This document shows, one piece after another, positions 52,117-60,997 of a stretch of DNA of 64,000 nt. Source of the DNA: Claveliimonas acetigenes (lineage in GTDB: Bacteria > Bacillota > Clostridia > Lachnospirales > Lachnospiraceae); assembly GCF_025567385.1 (NCBI RefSeq), contig NZ_JAOQJU010000008.1, positions 1 through 64,000 on the forward strand, given 5' to 3'. Position 1 is the first letter of the stretch. The number at the start of each line of letters is the position of its first letter. Both the position numbers and the translations under genes were made by a program. Below the pieces are notes generated by a model that saw only the letters and a list, made by a program, of their open reading frames with translations, ran no database searches and had not been told where the DNA came from.

Positions 52117-53094
52117 ATGGAAGACCAGTATCAGAGAGAGATTGATTATATCAGAATATCAGTGACAGACCGCTGTAACTTTCGCTGCAGATATTGTATG
52201 CCGGAAGAAGGAACGGCGCTTTTTCCTCATAGTGAAATTATGACCTATGAAGAGATTCTGCGTTTTATGAAGATTGCGGTAAGGACCGGCATAAAGAAAG
52301 TGAAGATTACAGGTGGAGAACCGTTGGTACGGAAAGGAGTCTGCGGGCTGATAAAGGAAATCCGAGAGATTTCGGGAATGGAAGCCGTGACCCTTACTAC
52401 CAATGGATTTCTGCTTGGGAAGTATCTGCCCGAATTGAAGAAAACAGGTGTTTCGGGAATTAATATCAGCCTAGATACGCTGCAGCCGGAGCGTTTCAGA
52501 AAGCTTACGGGAAAAGATGCGTTTTTCCAGGTGAGGGATGGTATCAGGAATGCGTTGTTATCAGATATTCCTGTGAAGATTAATTGTGTTCCCATGAAAG
52601 GATTTAATGAAGATGAGCTTCCCGCCATTGCGGCATTGGCAAAGAAGTATCCGGTAGCTGTCCGGTTTATTGAGATGATGCCGGTTGGATTGGGAAAAGC
52701 TTGTACCGGCGTTTCGCAGGAAGAAATTACGAAGATCCTGGAAATGAAATATGGTTCTATGGAGCTGGATGGAGATGTTTCCGGAAACGGACCGGCCGTA
52801 TATTACCGGCTGGAAGGATTTCGGGGAAGAGTGGGATTTATCAGTGCTGTCAGCCATAGTTTTTGTGAGAATTGTAACCGTATCCGATTAACAGCAGACG
52901 GACTTTTGAAGCCCTGCCTGAGTTACGAAGGCAGGATAAATATCAAAGAGGCTATGCGCAGAGGGATGGATGATGCAGAGATTGAGAAAAAATTAAGAGA
53001 CAGTATTTACGCGAAGCCAAGATGCCATGGTTTTGCCGGTAAGATGAAAGAAGGCACGCCGGAGAAACGGAAGATGGCAGGGATTGGAGGATAA
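52117..53094 (+). CDS. moaA: GTP 3',8-cyclase MoaA
   Basis: A 325-aa radical SAM enzyme starting molybdopterin synthesis from GTP. The N-terminal cluster is CNFRCRYCMPEEG near residues 19-31; the SAM-binding TGGEPLVRKGV is near 66. The C-terminal second cluster shows CENCNRIRLTADGLLKPC near 250-268. An unusual feature is a C-terminal tail of about 20 residues (AGKMKEGTPEKRKMAGIGG) that may replace the usual double-Gly GTP-binding end; it still ends in Gly-Gly. The MOSC-MoaB gene starts 2 bases after the stop. Confidence 0.94.
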   Translation: MEDQYQREIDYIRISVTDRCNFRCRYCMPEEGTALFPHSEIMTYEEILRFMKIAVRTGIKKVKITGGEPLVRKGVCGLIKEIREISGMEAVTLTTNGFLLGKYLPELKKTGVSGINISLDTLQPERFRKLTGKDAFFQVRDGIRNALLSDIPVKINCVPMKGFNEDELPAIAALAKKYPVAVRFIEMMPVGLGKACTGVSQEEITKILEMKYGSMELDGDVSGNGPAVYYRLEGFRGRVGFISAVSHSFCENCNRIRLTADGLLKPCLSYEGRINIKEAMRRGMDDAEIEKKLRDSIYAKPRCHGFAGKMKEGTPEKRKMAGIGG

Positions 53095-53095
53095 G

Positions 53096-54037
53096 ATGGG
53101 TATTGTGAAAGCGGTCTGTACCAGTGACAGACGGGGAATACAAAAAACCAATGTGGGATCTGCTGAATTGAAAGAAGATTTTGGAATTCTGACGGATGCC
53201 CATGCAGGAAATTGGCACAGGCAGGTAAGCCTTTTGTCGGCAGAAAAAATTGAAGAGTTCAACCGAAAAGGAGCGGAAGTCACTCCCGGAGCCTTTGGTG
53301 AAAATCTGGTGGTGGAAGGATTTGATTTTGGCAGTCTCCCAGTGGGAACGACTTTCCAGTGCGGAGAGGTGGTTTTGGAGATGACGCAGATTGGAAAGGA
53401 ATGTCATAACCATTGTCAGATTTATCAGAAAATGGGTGAATGCATTATGCCGACGCAGGGAGTATTTGCCCGGGTGGTTCATGGAGGAATTCTATCTGTG
53501 GGAGATGAAATGCAGATGATAGAACGGGCAGATAACCGCTATACGGCTGCAGTAATGACTTTAAGTGATAAGGGGGCAAAAGGTGAGAGGGAGGATACCA
53601 GCGGACCATTAATCTGTAAGATGGCAGAGGCAGCGGGATACCGTGTGATAGAGAGAATCCTTCTCGCGGATGATCAGGAGAGGATCGAAAGGGAGCTGGT
53701 TCGCCTTGCAGATCAAAGACAGGTGAATCTGATTCTTACCACAGGAGGAACCGGGTTTGCTGAGCGGGACCGGACGCCGGAAGCTACTCTTGCTGTTGCC
53801 ACGAGAAATGCACCGGGAATTGCTGATGCAATCCGTATGTATTCCCTTTCTGTTACCGGCAGAGCCATGCTGGGGCGGGGAGTGTCTGTTATTCGGAATA
53901 AGACGGTGATTGTTAATTTGCCGGGAAGTGAAAAAGCAGTAAAAGAGAGTTTGGAATATGTTCTGCCCTATCTGGAGCATGGCATACAGATTCTTTTGGG
54001 AGATGCTGCAGACTGTGGCAGTAACCATAAAAAATAA
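53096..54037 (+). CDS. MOSC domain - MoaB/MogA fusion protein
   Basis: A 313-aa fusion. Residues 1-145 form a MOSC domain (GIVKAVCTSDRRGIQKTNVG, DAHAGNWHRQVSLLS, PGAFGENLVVEGFDFG, and GKECHNHCQIYQK with a Cys available for sulfur or Mo binding). Residues 150-313 form a MoaB/MogA domain (AAVMTLSDKGAKGEREDTSG, LILTTGGTGFAERDRTPEAT, VNLPGSEKAVKESLEYVLPY) that adenylylates molybdopterin. The fusion links late cofactor assembly to sulfur handling. ATG 53096 follows GGAGGAT. Confidence 0.88.
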   Translation: MGIVKAVCTSDRRGIQKTNVGSAELKEDFGILTDAHAGNWHRQVSLLSAEKIEEFNRKGAEVTPGAFGENLVVEGFDFGSLPVGTTFQCGEVVLEMTQIGKECHNHCQIYQKMGECIMPTQGVFARVVHGGILSVGDEMQMIERADNRYTAAVMTLSDKGAKGEREDTSGPLICKMAEAAGYRVIERILLADDQERIERELVRLADQRQVNLILTTGGTGFAERDRTPEATLAVATRNAPGIADAIRMYSLSVTGRAMLGRGVSVIRNKTVIVNLPGSEKAVKESLEYVLPYLEHGIQILLGDAADCGSNHKK

Positions 54038-54056
54038 AGAAAAGAGGAAAAGACAG

Positions 54057-54935
54057 ATGATAAGAAAAATTGTGAGCAGCTTATTGGCAGTAGTGTTGAC
54101 AGGAGCTTTGCTTGTCGGATGTGCAGGAAGTGCCGCTGAGAAAGATGCAGAAAATCCGGAAACCGGAGAGGATAAGGCGGAAGAGACGGAGATACAGGTA
54201 TTTATTGCGGCAAGTCTCAACACGGTTATGACGGAACTTGCCGAGATGTACAATGAGGAGCATCCGGAAGTAAAGATTACTTTTAACGCAGACAGTTCCG
54301 GCACACTTTTAACCCAGATTGAGGAAGGTTATGAGTGTGATATTTTCTTCTCAGCAGCACAGAAGCAGATGGATCAGCTGGAAGCAGATGGCCTTGTGGA
54401 GGATGGTACAAGGGCAAATGTGGTGAATAACCAGGTTGTTGTGGTGACCTTAAAGGATAGTGGGACTGCTGTGACAGGGCTTGAGAATCTTGAGAACGCC
54501 CGGAGTATTGCATTGGCAGGCGGAAGTGTGCCGGTGGGGAAATACACGAGACAGGCGTTGGTAAATTTGGGTAAATTAGAAAGTGTGGAAGATGTATCAA
54601 CTATTACGACGCAGCAGGTTTCAGAAGCCCTTGGAGGGGTAGAAATCAGTGAGCAGGATAATGTGAGTAAGGTGTTGACTGCAGTAGTGGAGGGTTCCTG
54701 CGAGGTGGGAACGACTTATTATTCGGATACCTATGGATATGAAGATGACCTGGAGATTCTGGAAACAGTAAGCTATGATCTGACAGGGGATGTGATCTAT
54801 CCTATTGCTCGTGTTGTCAATGAAGAAGCGGATGATGCCCAGATAGAAGCGGCGGAGGATTTTCTGCAATTTATTTTATCTGACGAGGCGAAGGCGGTAT
54901 TTGACGCATATTATTTTGACACAGATGTAGAGTAA
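54057..54935 (+). CDS. modA: Molybdate ABC transporter substrate-binding lipoprotein ModA
   Basis: A 292-aa extracellular lipoprotein. Signal peptide with lipobox: LLAVVLTGALLVGCAG, Cys near residue 23. A Glu/Asp-rich linker follows, then the ModA fold (VFIAASLNTVMTELAEMYNE, FNADSSGTLLTQIEEGYECD, FFSAAQKQMDQLEADG, SIALAGGSVPVGKYTRQALV). Ser and Tyr-type ligands for the oxyanion are in the expected places. The ATG at 54057 follows AGAGGAAAAG; a longer frame to 53958 lies within the previous gene. First of modABC. Confidence 0.93.
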   Translation: MIRKIVSSLLAVVLTGALLVGCAGSAAEKDAENPETGEDKAEETEIQVFIAASLNTVMTELAEMYNEEHPEVKITFNADSSGTLLTQIEEGYECDIFFSAAQKQMDQLEADGLVEDGTRANVVNNQVVVVTLKDSGTAVTGLENLENARSIALAGGSVPVGKYTRQALVNLGKLESVEDVSTITTQQVSEALGGVEISEQDNVSKVLTAVVEGSCEVGTTYYSDTYGYEDDLEILETVSYDLTGDVIYPIARVVNEEADDAQIEAAEDFLQFILSDEAKAVFDAYYFDTDVE

Positions 54936-54945
54936 AGATAGAGTG

Positions 54946-55656
54946 ATGGATATGGAAATGGTTGTAGATATACTGAAGGATTTGGACTGGAGCCCATTGA
55001 TTATATCATTGAAAACAGGGGTGACTGCGACTTTCTTTTCTTTTTTCTTGGGAATCTTCGCTGCCAGAAAGGTGATAAAGATGGCGCCGGGAAGGAAAGC
55101 GTTCTTTGATGGTCTGCTTACACTTCCTATGGTTTTGCCGCCGACGGTGGCAGGGTTCTTTTTGCTGCTTCTTTTTAGCAGGCGGCGGCCACTGGGTATT
55201 TTGTTATATGAAGAATTTGATATTAAGGTGGTTCAGACCTGGCTGGGCTGCGTGATTGCGGCGACAGTTATTGCATTTCCGCTGATGTACCGTAATGCCA
55301 GAGCGGCGTTTGAGCAGGTGGATGTGAATCTGGTTTATGCAGGAAGAACCCTTGGTATGTCGGAATCCCGGATTTTCTGGACGGTAGTTGTGCCATCGGC
55401 AGGACCGGGGATTGTTTCTGGTACCATTTTAACCTTTGCCCGTGCATTGGGAGAATATGGAGCTACGTCTATGCTTGCGGGGAATATTCCGGGAAAGACG
55501 GGAACGATTTCCCAGAAGATTGCCATGGTCATACAGGATGGCGATTACCTGACGGCGGGAATCTGGGTTGCGGTGGTTATTTTGATTGCATTTGTGATTA
55601 TCGTCTTAATGAACCTGCTGTCCGGCAGGAAGATGAAGAATGTAAAGAGATGGTAA
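54946..55656 (+). CDS. modB: Molybdate ABC transporter permease ModB
   Basis: A 236-aa inner-membrane permease with about five to six hydrophobic helices. The EAA-type cytoplasmic loop AGRTLGMSESRIFWTVVVPS (near residues 128-147) is followed by ARALGEYGATSMLAGNIPGK, the sequence typical of ModB/CysW proteins. It forms the channel partner of ModC. The start is uncertain among a GTG at 54943 and ATGs at 54946 and 54952, with only a weak ribosome site. Confidence 0.93.
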   Translation: MDMEMVVDILKDLDWSPLIISLKTGVTATFFSFFLGIFAARKVIKMAPGRKAFFDGLLTLPMVLPPTVAGFFLLLLFSRRRPLGILLYEEFDIKVVQTWLGCVIAATVIAFPLMYRNARAAFEQVDVNLVYAGRTLGMSESRIFWTVVVPSAGPGIVSGTILTFARALGEYGATSMLAGNIPGKTGTISQKIAMVIQDGDYLTAGIWVAVVILIAFVIIVLMNLLSGRKMKNVKRW

Positions 55657-55662
55657 AAGAAA

Positions 55663-56730
55663 ATGGGATTATCGGTTGATATAAAAAAAGTACTGGGAGA
55701 TTTCCGGTTGGATGTCCGGTTCCGGAGCGGAGCGTCCCGTATAGGAATCCTTGGAGCGTCCGGTTGTGGGAAAAGCCTGACGCTGAAAAGTATTGCGGGG
55801 ATCGAGACACCGGATGAGGGGACGATTCTTATAAATGATACAGTTGTTTTCCATTCCGGGCAGAAAGTGAATGTCCCGCCGCAGAAGCGTAAGATTGGAT
55901 ATTTGTTTCAGAATTATGCTTTGTTTCCCACGATGACAGTGGAAAGAAATATAGCTGCCGGTCTGAAGGGAACGAAGCGGGAGAAAAAAGAGAGGGTTCG
56001 GGAGATGGTATGCAGGTTCCATCTGGAAGGGCTGGAGAAGCGTCTTCCCGGAGAATTATCTGGCGGACAGCAGCAGAGGGCTGCCCTTGCAAGGATTATG
56101 GCATATGAACCGGATGTGATTTTGCTGGATGAACCATTTTCGGCGCTGGATATGTTCTTAAGGGATCGTTTACAGCAGGAGATGATGGAGATGCTTAAGG
56201 GGTACGGAGGCACTGCGATTATGGTATCCCACGACAGAGATGAAATTTACCGGTTTAGTGAGGACCTTCTGATTATGGATCAGGGGATGACAGTGGCGTT
56301 CGGAGAGACCCGGGTATTATTCAGGAATCCTGGGAAAAAGGCAGCCGCACGTTTGACAGGATGTAAGAATTTTTCAAGAATACAGAGACTGGATGCACAC
56401 AGGCTGCAGGCGCTTGACTGGGGAATCGAGTTGGAAGTAGCAGAGACAATAGAAGAAGATGTTACGAAGATTGGTTTTCGGGCGCATGAATTTGTCCCGA
56501 TTTGGGGCGAACGGAAGAAAAATTGTATTAGGGTGCAGGTTGCCGGAAGTGCAGAATTGCCATTTGAAAAGAATTTTTATCTCACTCCTGAGGGAGAAGA
56601 GAAGGAAGGAAGGGAGGATATCTGTTGGTTTTTGCAGCGTGACAGGTGGGAGCGTATGAAAGAGAAGGGGATGCCGGATTATCTGCAGTTTCCCCAGGAT
56701 CATATTTTGCTTTTAAAAGAGGATTGTTAG
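55663..56730 (+). CDS. modC: Molybdate ABC transporter ATPase ModC
   Basis: A 355-aa ABC ATPase. Walker A is GILGASGCGKSLTLKSIAG near residues 28-46. The Q-loop is YLFQNYALFPTMT near 84, the signature is LSGGQQQRAALAR near 128-140, Walker B is DVILLDEPFSALD near 148-160, and the switch His is in IMVSHDRDEIY near 187. The C-terminal 120 residues are weakly TOBE-like (KIGFRAHEFVPIWGERKK) and may sense molybdate. It follows modB by 6 bases. Confidence 0.93.
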   Translation: MGLSVDIKKVLGDFRLDVRFRSGASRIGILGASGCGKSLTLKSIAGIETPDEGTILINDTVVFHSGQKVNVPPQKRKIGYLFQNYALFPTMTVERNIAAGLKGTKREKKERVREMVCRFHLEGLEKRLPGELSGGQQQRAALARIMAYEPDVILLDEPFSALDMFLRDRLQQEMMEMLKGYGGTAIMVSHDRDEIYRFSEDLLIMDQGMTVAFGETRVLFRNPGKKAAARLTGCKNFSRIQRLDAHRLQALDWGIELEVAETIEEDVTKIGFRAHEFVPIWGERKKNCIRVQVAGSAELPFEKNFYLTPEGEEKEGREDICWFLQRDRWERMKEKGMPDYLQFPQDHILLLKEDC

Positions 56731-56750
56731 TGGTTTTCTCTTCTTAATTA

Positions 56751-56779
56751 TTTACAATAAAATCAGAAGCTGGTATAAT
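56751..56779 (+). promoter_or_regulatory. Promoter of xpt
   Basis: TTTACA (56751-56756), 17-nt spacer, TATAAT (56774-56779). The short leader of about 33 nt leaves no room for a purine riboswitch. Confidence 0.78.
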
Positions 56780-56818
56780 TTTGTTCAAATAAACGGAAGA
56801 AGGAAGTAGAGAAAGGAC

Positions 56819-57403
56819 ATGGAACTTTTAAAAGAGCGTATACGGAAAGACGGCATAATCAAGCCGGGAAATGTTCTGAAGGTTGATAATTTCTTAAATC
56901 ACCAGATGGATATTCAGTTATTCAATGAGATTGGAAAGGAATTTAAGCGGCGCTTTGCGGATGTGAAGGTGGACAGGATCCTTACGATTGAAGCGTCGGG
57001 CATTGGGATTGCGGCGGTTGTGGCACAGTATTTTGACTGCCCGGTGGTATTTGCCAAAAAATCACAGTCCATCAATCTGGACGGGACGATGTTGTCGACA
57101 CAGATAGAATCCTTTACGCATAAGCGGACGTATGAGGTAATCGTGGCAAGCCGTTTTATTAAGCCGGGGGAGAATATTCTGGTTATTGATGACTTTATGG
57201 CAAATGGCTGTGCGGCATTGGGGCTTGTACAATTAATTCATGATGCTCATGCAAATGTGGTCGGTATCGGGATTGTAATTGAGAAAGGATTCCAGCAAGG
57301 CGGAGCGAAGCTGAGAGAACAGGGACTTCGGGTAGAGTCGCTGGCAATTGTGGATGCGATGGATGCGGATGCGCAGACCATTACATTCCGGGAAGATTCA
57401 TAG
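56819..57403 (+). CDS. xpt: Xanthine phosphoribosyltransferase
   Basis: A 194-aa type I phosphoribosyltransferase salvaging xanthine to XMP. The family start is LLKERIRKDGIIKPGNVLKV. The base-binding hood and PRPP loop are seen in ILTIEASGIGIAAVVAQYFD and in ILVIDDFMANGCAALGLVQL, with the two Asp of the PRPP motif. It sits inside the molybdenum hydroxylase region, so xanthine can be either oxidised by the dehydrogenase or recovered. It has its own promoter. Confidence 0.94.
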   Translation: MELLKERIRKDGIIKPGNVLKVDNFLNHQMDIQLFNEIGKEFKRRFADVKVDRILTIEASGIGIAAVVAQYFDCPVVFAKKSQSINLDGTMLSTQIESFTHKRTYEVIVASRFIKPGENILVIDDFMANGCAALGLVQLIHDAHANVVGIGIVIEKGFQQGGAKLREQGLRVESLAIVDAMDADAQTITFREDS

Positions 57404-57415
57404 GGGTAATTTTTT

Positions 57416-57442
57416 AGGTGGGCATAAAATACCCACCTTTGT
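57416..57442 (+). terminator. Terminator of xpt
   Basis: AGGTGGG and CCCACCT arms with a 9-nt loop, then TTGTT. The short T-run suggests partial read-through into moaC. Confidence 0.6.
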
Positions 57443-57462
57443 TATGTAAAAGGAGAAGCAAA

Positions 57463-57951
57463 ATGGGGGATTTTACACATTTTAATGAGCAGGGGAAGGC
57501 AAAGATGGTAGATGTAGGGGATAAGCCTGTGTCCCACAGGACTGCGGTGGCAGCCGCCAGTGTCAAGGTGAACCGGGAGACGTTCCGGCTTATCCAGAGT
57601 GGAGGGATGAAAAAAGGGGACGTACTGACAGTGGCTCAGATTGCGGGAATCATGGGGGCGAAAAAGACATGGGAATTGATTCCCATGTGTCATCCCATTT
57701 TTTTGCAGGGGATTGATCTGAATTTCCACCTGGAGGAGAAGGATTATAGCATAAGAATCCGGGCGTCCGTTAAATGTGATGGGAAAACAGGGGTAGAGAT
57801 GGAAGCCCTTACTGCTGTCTCTGTGGCAGCGCTGACGGTGTACGATATGTGTAAGGCAGTACAGAAGGACATTGAGATTACGGATATCCGGCTGCTGCAT
57901 AAATCCGGCGGCGTTCATGGAGCGTTTGCCAGAGAGGAAGGACAGGAATGA
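57463..57951 (+). CDS. moaC: Cyclic pyranopterin monophosphate synthase MoaC
   Basis: A 162-aa enzyme converting the MoaA product to cyclic pyranopterin monophosphate. Family motifs: FTHFNEQGKAKMVDVGDKPV, SHRTAVAAASV, then AGIMGAKKTWELIPMCHPIF, VEMEALTAVSVAALTVYDMC and LLHKSGGVHG. ATG 57463 follows AAAAGGAG. The stop overlaps the yqeC start by ATGA. Confidence 0.96.
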   Translation: MGDFTHFNEQGKAKMVDVGDKPVSHRTAVAAASVKVNRETFRLIQSGGMKKGDVLTVAQIAGIMGAKKTWELIPMCHPIFLQGIDLNFHLEEKDYSIRIRASVKCDGKTGVEMEALTAVSVAALTVYDMCKAVQKDIEITDIRLLHKSGGVHGAFAREEGQE

Positions 57952-58691
57952 GGGTGGTAGAAGGAACCCTGCCATTCCTTGAGGAAAAGGAACATAGAAT
58001 TGCCCTTGTAGGCGCCGGAGGAAAGACAACGCTTATGTATGCGCTGGCAGAAGAATATACAAAAAGAGGAATCCGCGTGCTGGTGACTACCACTACCCAT
58101 ATTTATCAACCCCAAAAGAGAATCTGGGCGCGAAGTGCAGAGGAAGCAGAAAGGCTTTGGAAAGCGGGACAGTATGCAGTGGTGGGTGAAGAAGCTGAGA
58201 ATGGGAAATTAAAAGCACTCACGGAGGCAGAATTGCGGGAATATATGCAGATAGCGCAGGTTGTCCTGGTTGAAGCAGATGGGGCAAAGGGGAAACCTTG
58301 CAAGGTGCCGGCAGATTTTGAACCGGTTATACCTGATGAATGTGATATTGTCATTGGTGTTATGGGGATGGATGCTCTTTTTAGAACGGTAGGGGAAGCT
58401 TGTTTTCGGGAAAAAGAGGCAGAGATACATTTTCATCTGAAACCGGAGAGAGTGCTGACGGAAGAAGTGCTGGCGGAAATTCTTGCATCTGAAGAAGGAA
58501 CCCGGAAAAATGTCGGCGGAAGGGAGTACTTCGTAGTTCTCAACAAGTGTGACGACGAAGAGCGGCTCCGAAGCGGAAGGAAAATCCTGAAGATGCTGAA
58601 AGCAAAGAGAGTGTACCAGGGAATCCTCACTAGCTTTTATGCGGAACATATTCTGGGAAGGGAGCGTGCAGAGATATGGAACAGAAGCTGA
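57948..58691 (+). CDS. yqeC: YqeC, selenium-dependent hydroxylase accessory protein
   Basis: A 247-aa P-loop protein of the YqeC family: IALVGAGGKTTLMYALAEEY near residues 23-42, TTTHIYQPQKR near 50, VVLVEADGAKGKPCKVPADF near 105, and VLNKCDDEERLR near 193. Genes of this family travel with selenium-dependent molybdenum hydroxylases in bacteria that carry labile selenium in the cofactor. The biochemical step is not settled. It overlaps moaC by 4 bases and yqeB by 16, so all three are co-translated. Confidence 0.88.
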   Translation: MRVVEGTLPFLEEKEHRIALVGAGGKTTLMYALAEEYTKRGIRVLVTTTTHIYQPQKRIWARSAEEAERLWKAGQYAVVGEEAENGKLKALTEAELREYMQIAQVVLVEADGAKGKPCKVPADFEPVIPDECDIVIGVMGMDALFRTVGEACFREKEAEIHFHLKPERVLTEEVLAEILASEEGTRKNVGGREYFVVLNKCDDEERLRSGRKILKMLKAKRVYQGILTSFYAEHILGRERAEIWNRS

Positions 58692-59500
58692 TTGTTGTAC
58701 GGGGCGGAGGTGATCTGGCAACGGGCACGATCCATCGGCTCTGGTCGGCAGAGCTTCCGGTGCTGGTATTGGAGACGGAACATCCGGCAGCGATTCGTCG
58801 CCAGGTGTCGGTCAGTGAGGCCGTTTATGATGGACAGGCTGTTGTAGAAGATATGACGGCGGTGTGCATCAGCAATTGTGAGAAGGTATGGGATGTTCTG
58901 GCAAAGAGAAAGGTACCGGTTCTGGTTGACCCGGAAGGAATGTCTATTCAGAAACTTTGCCCTGTGGTGGTGGTGGATGCTATCCTTGCCAAAAAGAATC
59001 TGGGGACGCATAGAGCGATGGCGCCTCTTACTGTGGCGTTGGGGCCTGGATTTGAGGCAGGAAGAGATGTGGATGTGGTGATTGAGACGAAACGGGGACA
59101 TAATCTGGGAAGAGTTATAAGATCAGGATCGGCTGCTGCGAACACAGGAATTCCGGGAAGGATTGATGGTTATGCCAAAGAAAGGGTGATGCATTCGACA
59201 GAACAGGGAGTTTTCCATAACATCCGGAAGATAGGAGATATTGTGGAGAAGGGAGAGCCGATTGGATGGATTGAGAAGAGAGATGGCGGCAGTGTTCCGG
59301 TTACTGCCACTATACCGGGGCTTCTGCGGGGGCTTCTGCGGGAAGGGTGCGAGATTCCTGTGGGATTTAAGATTGCGGATATTGATCCCCGAAAAGAAGA
59401 ATTTAAGAATTGTTTCACCATATCAGATAAAGCAAGATGCATCGGGGGAAGTGTGTTGGAGGTTATCGTTCCATGTTTTCTTCATAAATATGTGCAATAG
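58676..59500 (+). CDS. yqeB: YqeB-family selenium-dependent molybdenum hydroxylase system protein
   Basis: A 274-aa protein of the EF2563/YqeB family: LIVVRGGGDLATGTIHRLWS at the N-terminus (Rossmann-like Gly-rich loop), VDAILAKKNLGTHRAMAPLT near 100, and GPGFEAGRDVDVVIETKRGH near 123. The start overlaps the yqeC end. Family members are markers of the selenium-dependent Mo hydroxylase trait, usually with selD, which is not in this window. Probably acts in maturation of the xanthine dehydrogenase encoded downstream. Confidence 0.88.
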   Translation: MEQKLIVVRGGGDLATGTIHRLWSAELPVLVLETEHPAAIRRQVSVSEAVYDGQAVVEDMTAVCISNCEKVWDVLAKRKVPVLVDPEGMSIQKLCPVVVVDAILAKKNLGTHRAMAPLTVALGPGFEAGRDVDVVIETKRGHNLGRVIRSGSAAANTGIPGRIDGYAKERVMHSTEQGVFHNIRKIGDIVEKGEPIGWIEKRDGGSVPVTATIPGLLRGLLREGCEIPVGFKIADIDPRKEEFKNCFTISDKARCIGGSVLEVIVPCFLHKYVQ

Positions 59501-59574
59501 GGGTCGCAAAAGTCATAGATTCTATGCTATAATAGGCTGACTATTTAAGGAGAAAATTATCTAAGGAGGAAATT
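59501..59574 (+). promoter_or_regulatory. Promoter region of purine permease / xanthine dehydrogenase genes
   Basis: TGCTATAAT near 59527-59535 is an extended -10. AAGGAG and AAGGAGG sites precede the permease ATG at 59575. No riboswitch-like fold was recognised. Confidence 0.5.
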
Positions 59575-60975
59575 ATGAGAGAAAATCATTCTAAGGCGGA
59601 GACCGCTATGGGTACTCCGTATCAATTTGAAGGAAAGCTTCCGCTGAAACAGGCAATCCCGTTGGGGCTTCAGCATGTTTTAGCAATGTTTGTGGGGAAC
59701 CTTACTCCGATTCTTATTATTACAGCGGCATGCGGTGCCGAAGATTTTGCAGCTGTTCAGGTGACGCTTCTTCAGAACGCGATGTTGATAGCGGGAATTG
59801 TTACTTTGGTGCAGCTTTATTCTATCGGGCCGATTGGAGGGAAGGTGCCGATTATCATGGGAACCAGTTCCGGCTTTATTGGCGTATTCCAGAGTGTTGT
59901 GAATATAATGGGTGGCGGTGTTGTCGCTTATGGCGCGATTATGGGAGCCAGTCTGATCGGAGGTTTGTTCGAGACGGTATTAGGAGCATTCTTAAAGCCA
60001 TTGCGCCGCTTTTTCCCGGCGGTTGTGACCGGGACGGTTGTTTTGGCTATTGGTCTGTCTCTGATCAGTGTAGGTGTAGGCTCTTTCGGAGGCGGTTCGT
60101 CTGCGAACGATTATGGTTCTGCAGAAAATCTTCTGATTGCGCTGGTTGTTATGATTATCATCCTGGTGCTTAAGCACGGGACAAAGGGACTGACAAGTTC
60201 TTCCTGTATTTTGATTGGTATTATTATTGGCTATATTATCTGTGGCGTGCTGTCTTTCATCCTTCCGACTACTGCTGTAAATGCAGATGGCGTAGAGTAC
60301 ACAAAAGCATGGGTGCTGAACTGGGATAAGGTGGCACAGGCAAAATGGTTTGCAGTTCCGCAGATTATGCCTGTAAAGCCGGTCTTCGACCTTCGTGCTA
60401 TTGTTCCGGTTATGATTATGTTTATTGTTACTGCTGTAGAGACTGTGGGAGATATTTCCGGCTGTATGGAAGGCGGTATGGGAAGAGAGGCCAGCGATAG
60501 TGAACTGGCAGGCGGTGTTATGTGCGATGGTATCGGTTCTTCCTTCGCTGCCCTTTTTGGTGTGCTGCCGAATACATCTTTCAGCCAGAATGTAGGACTC
60601 GTTACTATGACGAAGATTGTCAACCGTTTTGCATTGGGCTGTGGTGCAGTTTTCCTGATTCTCTGTGGACTCCTGCCAAAGCTTGCAGCGCTGGTATCAA
60701 TTATGCCCCAGTGTGTACTTGGCGGAGCGGCAGTTATTATGTTCTCTTCTATCGTAATGAGTGGTATCCAGCTGATTACTAAAGAGCCGTTGACGGCCCG
60801 CAATATGACGATTGTGTCGGTGGCTCTTGGCCTTGGATACGGAATCGGGGCAAATAGCGCAATTCTTGCAGGGCTTCCAGATTTTGTTGCCTTGATTTTC
60901 GGCGGCTCAGGAATTGTGCCTGCTGCATTTGTGGCAATTATTCTGAATATTCTGCTTCCAAAAGAGGAAGCCTAA
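59575..60975 (+). CDS. NCS2-family xanthine/uracil permease
   Basis: A 466-aa membrane transporter with about 12-14 hydrophobic segments. Family motifs: PLGLQHVLAMFVGNLTPILI near residues 29-48, PIIMGTSSGFIGVFQSVVNI near 94, the signature Gln/Glu-rich FIVTAVETVGDISGCMEG near 283-300, and GVLPNTSFSQNVGLVTMTKI near 330. Its place before xanthine dehydrogenase genes suggests purine (xanthine or urate) import by cation symport; substrate not proven. The start follows AAGGAGG. Confidence 0.92.
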   Translation: MRENHSKAETAMGTPYQFEGKLPLKQAIPLGLQHVLAMFVGNLTPILIITAACGAEDFAAVQVTLLQNAMLIAGIVTLVQLYSIGPIGGKVPIIMGTSSGFIGVFQSVVNIMGGGVVAYGAIMGASLIGGLFETVLGAFLKPLRRFFPAVVTGTVVLAIGLSLISVGVGSFGGGSSANDYGSAENLLIALVVMIIILVLKHGTKGLTSSSCILIGIIIGYIICGVLSFILPTTAVNADGVEYTKAWVLNWDKVAQAKWFAVPQIMPVKPVFDLRAIVPVMIMFIVTAVETVGDISGCMEGGMGREASDSELAGGVMCDGIGSSFAALFGVLPNTSFSQNVGLVTMTKIVNRFALGCGAVFLILCGLLPKLAALVSIMPQCVLGGAAVIMFSSIVMSGIQLITKEPLTARNMTIVSVALGLGYGIGANSAILAGLPDFVALIFGGSGIVPAAFVAIILNILLPKEEA

Positions 60976-60997
60976 TTACATTCGGAGGTAAGGAAAG

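Noticed and set aside
56780..56818. Purine riboswitch before xpt
   Set aside because: The leader is only about 33 nt and shows no riboswitch core.
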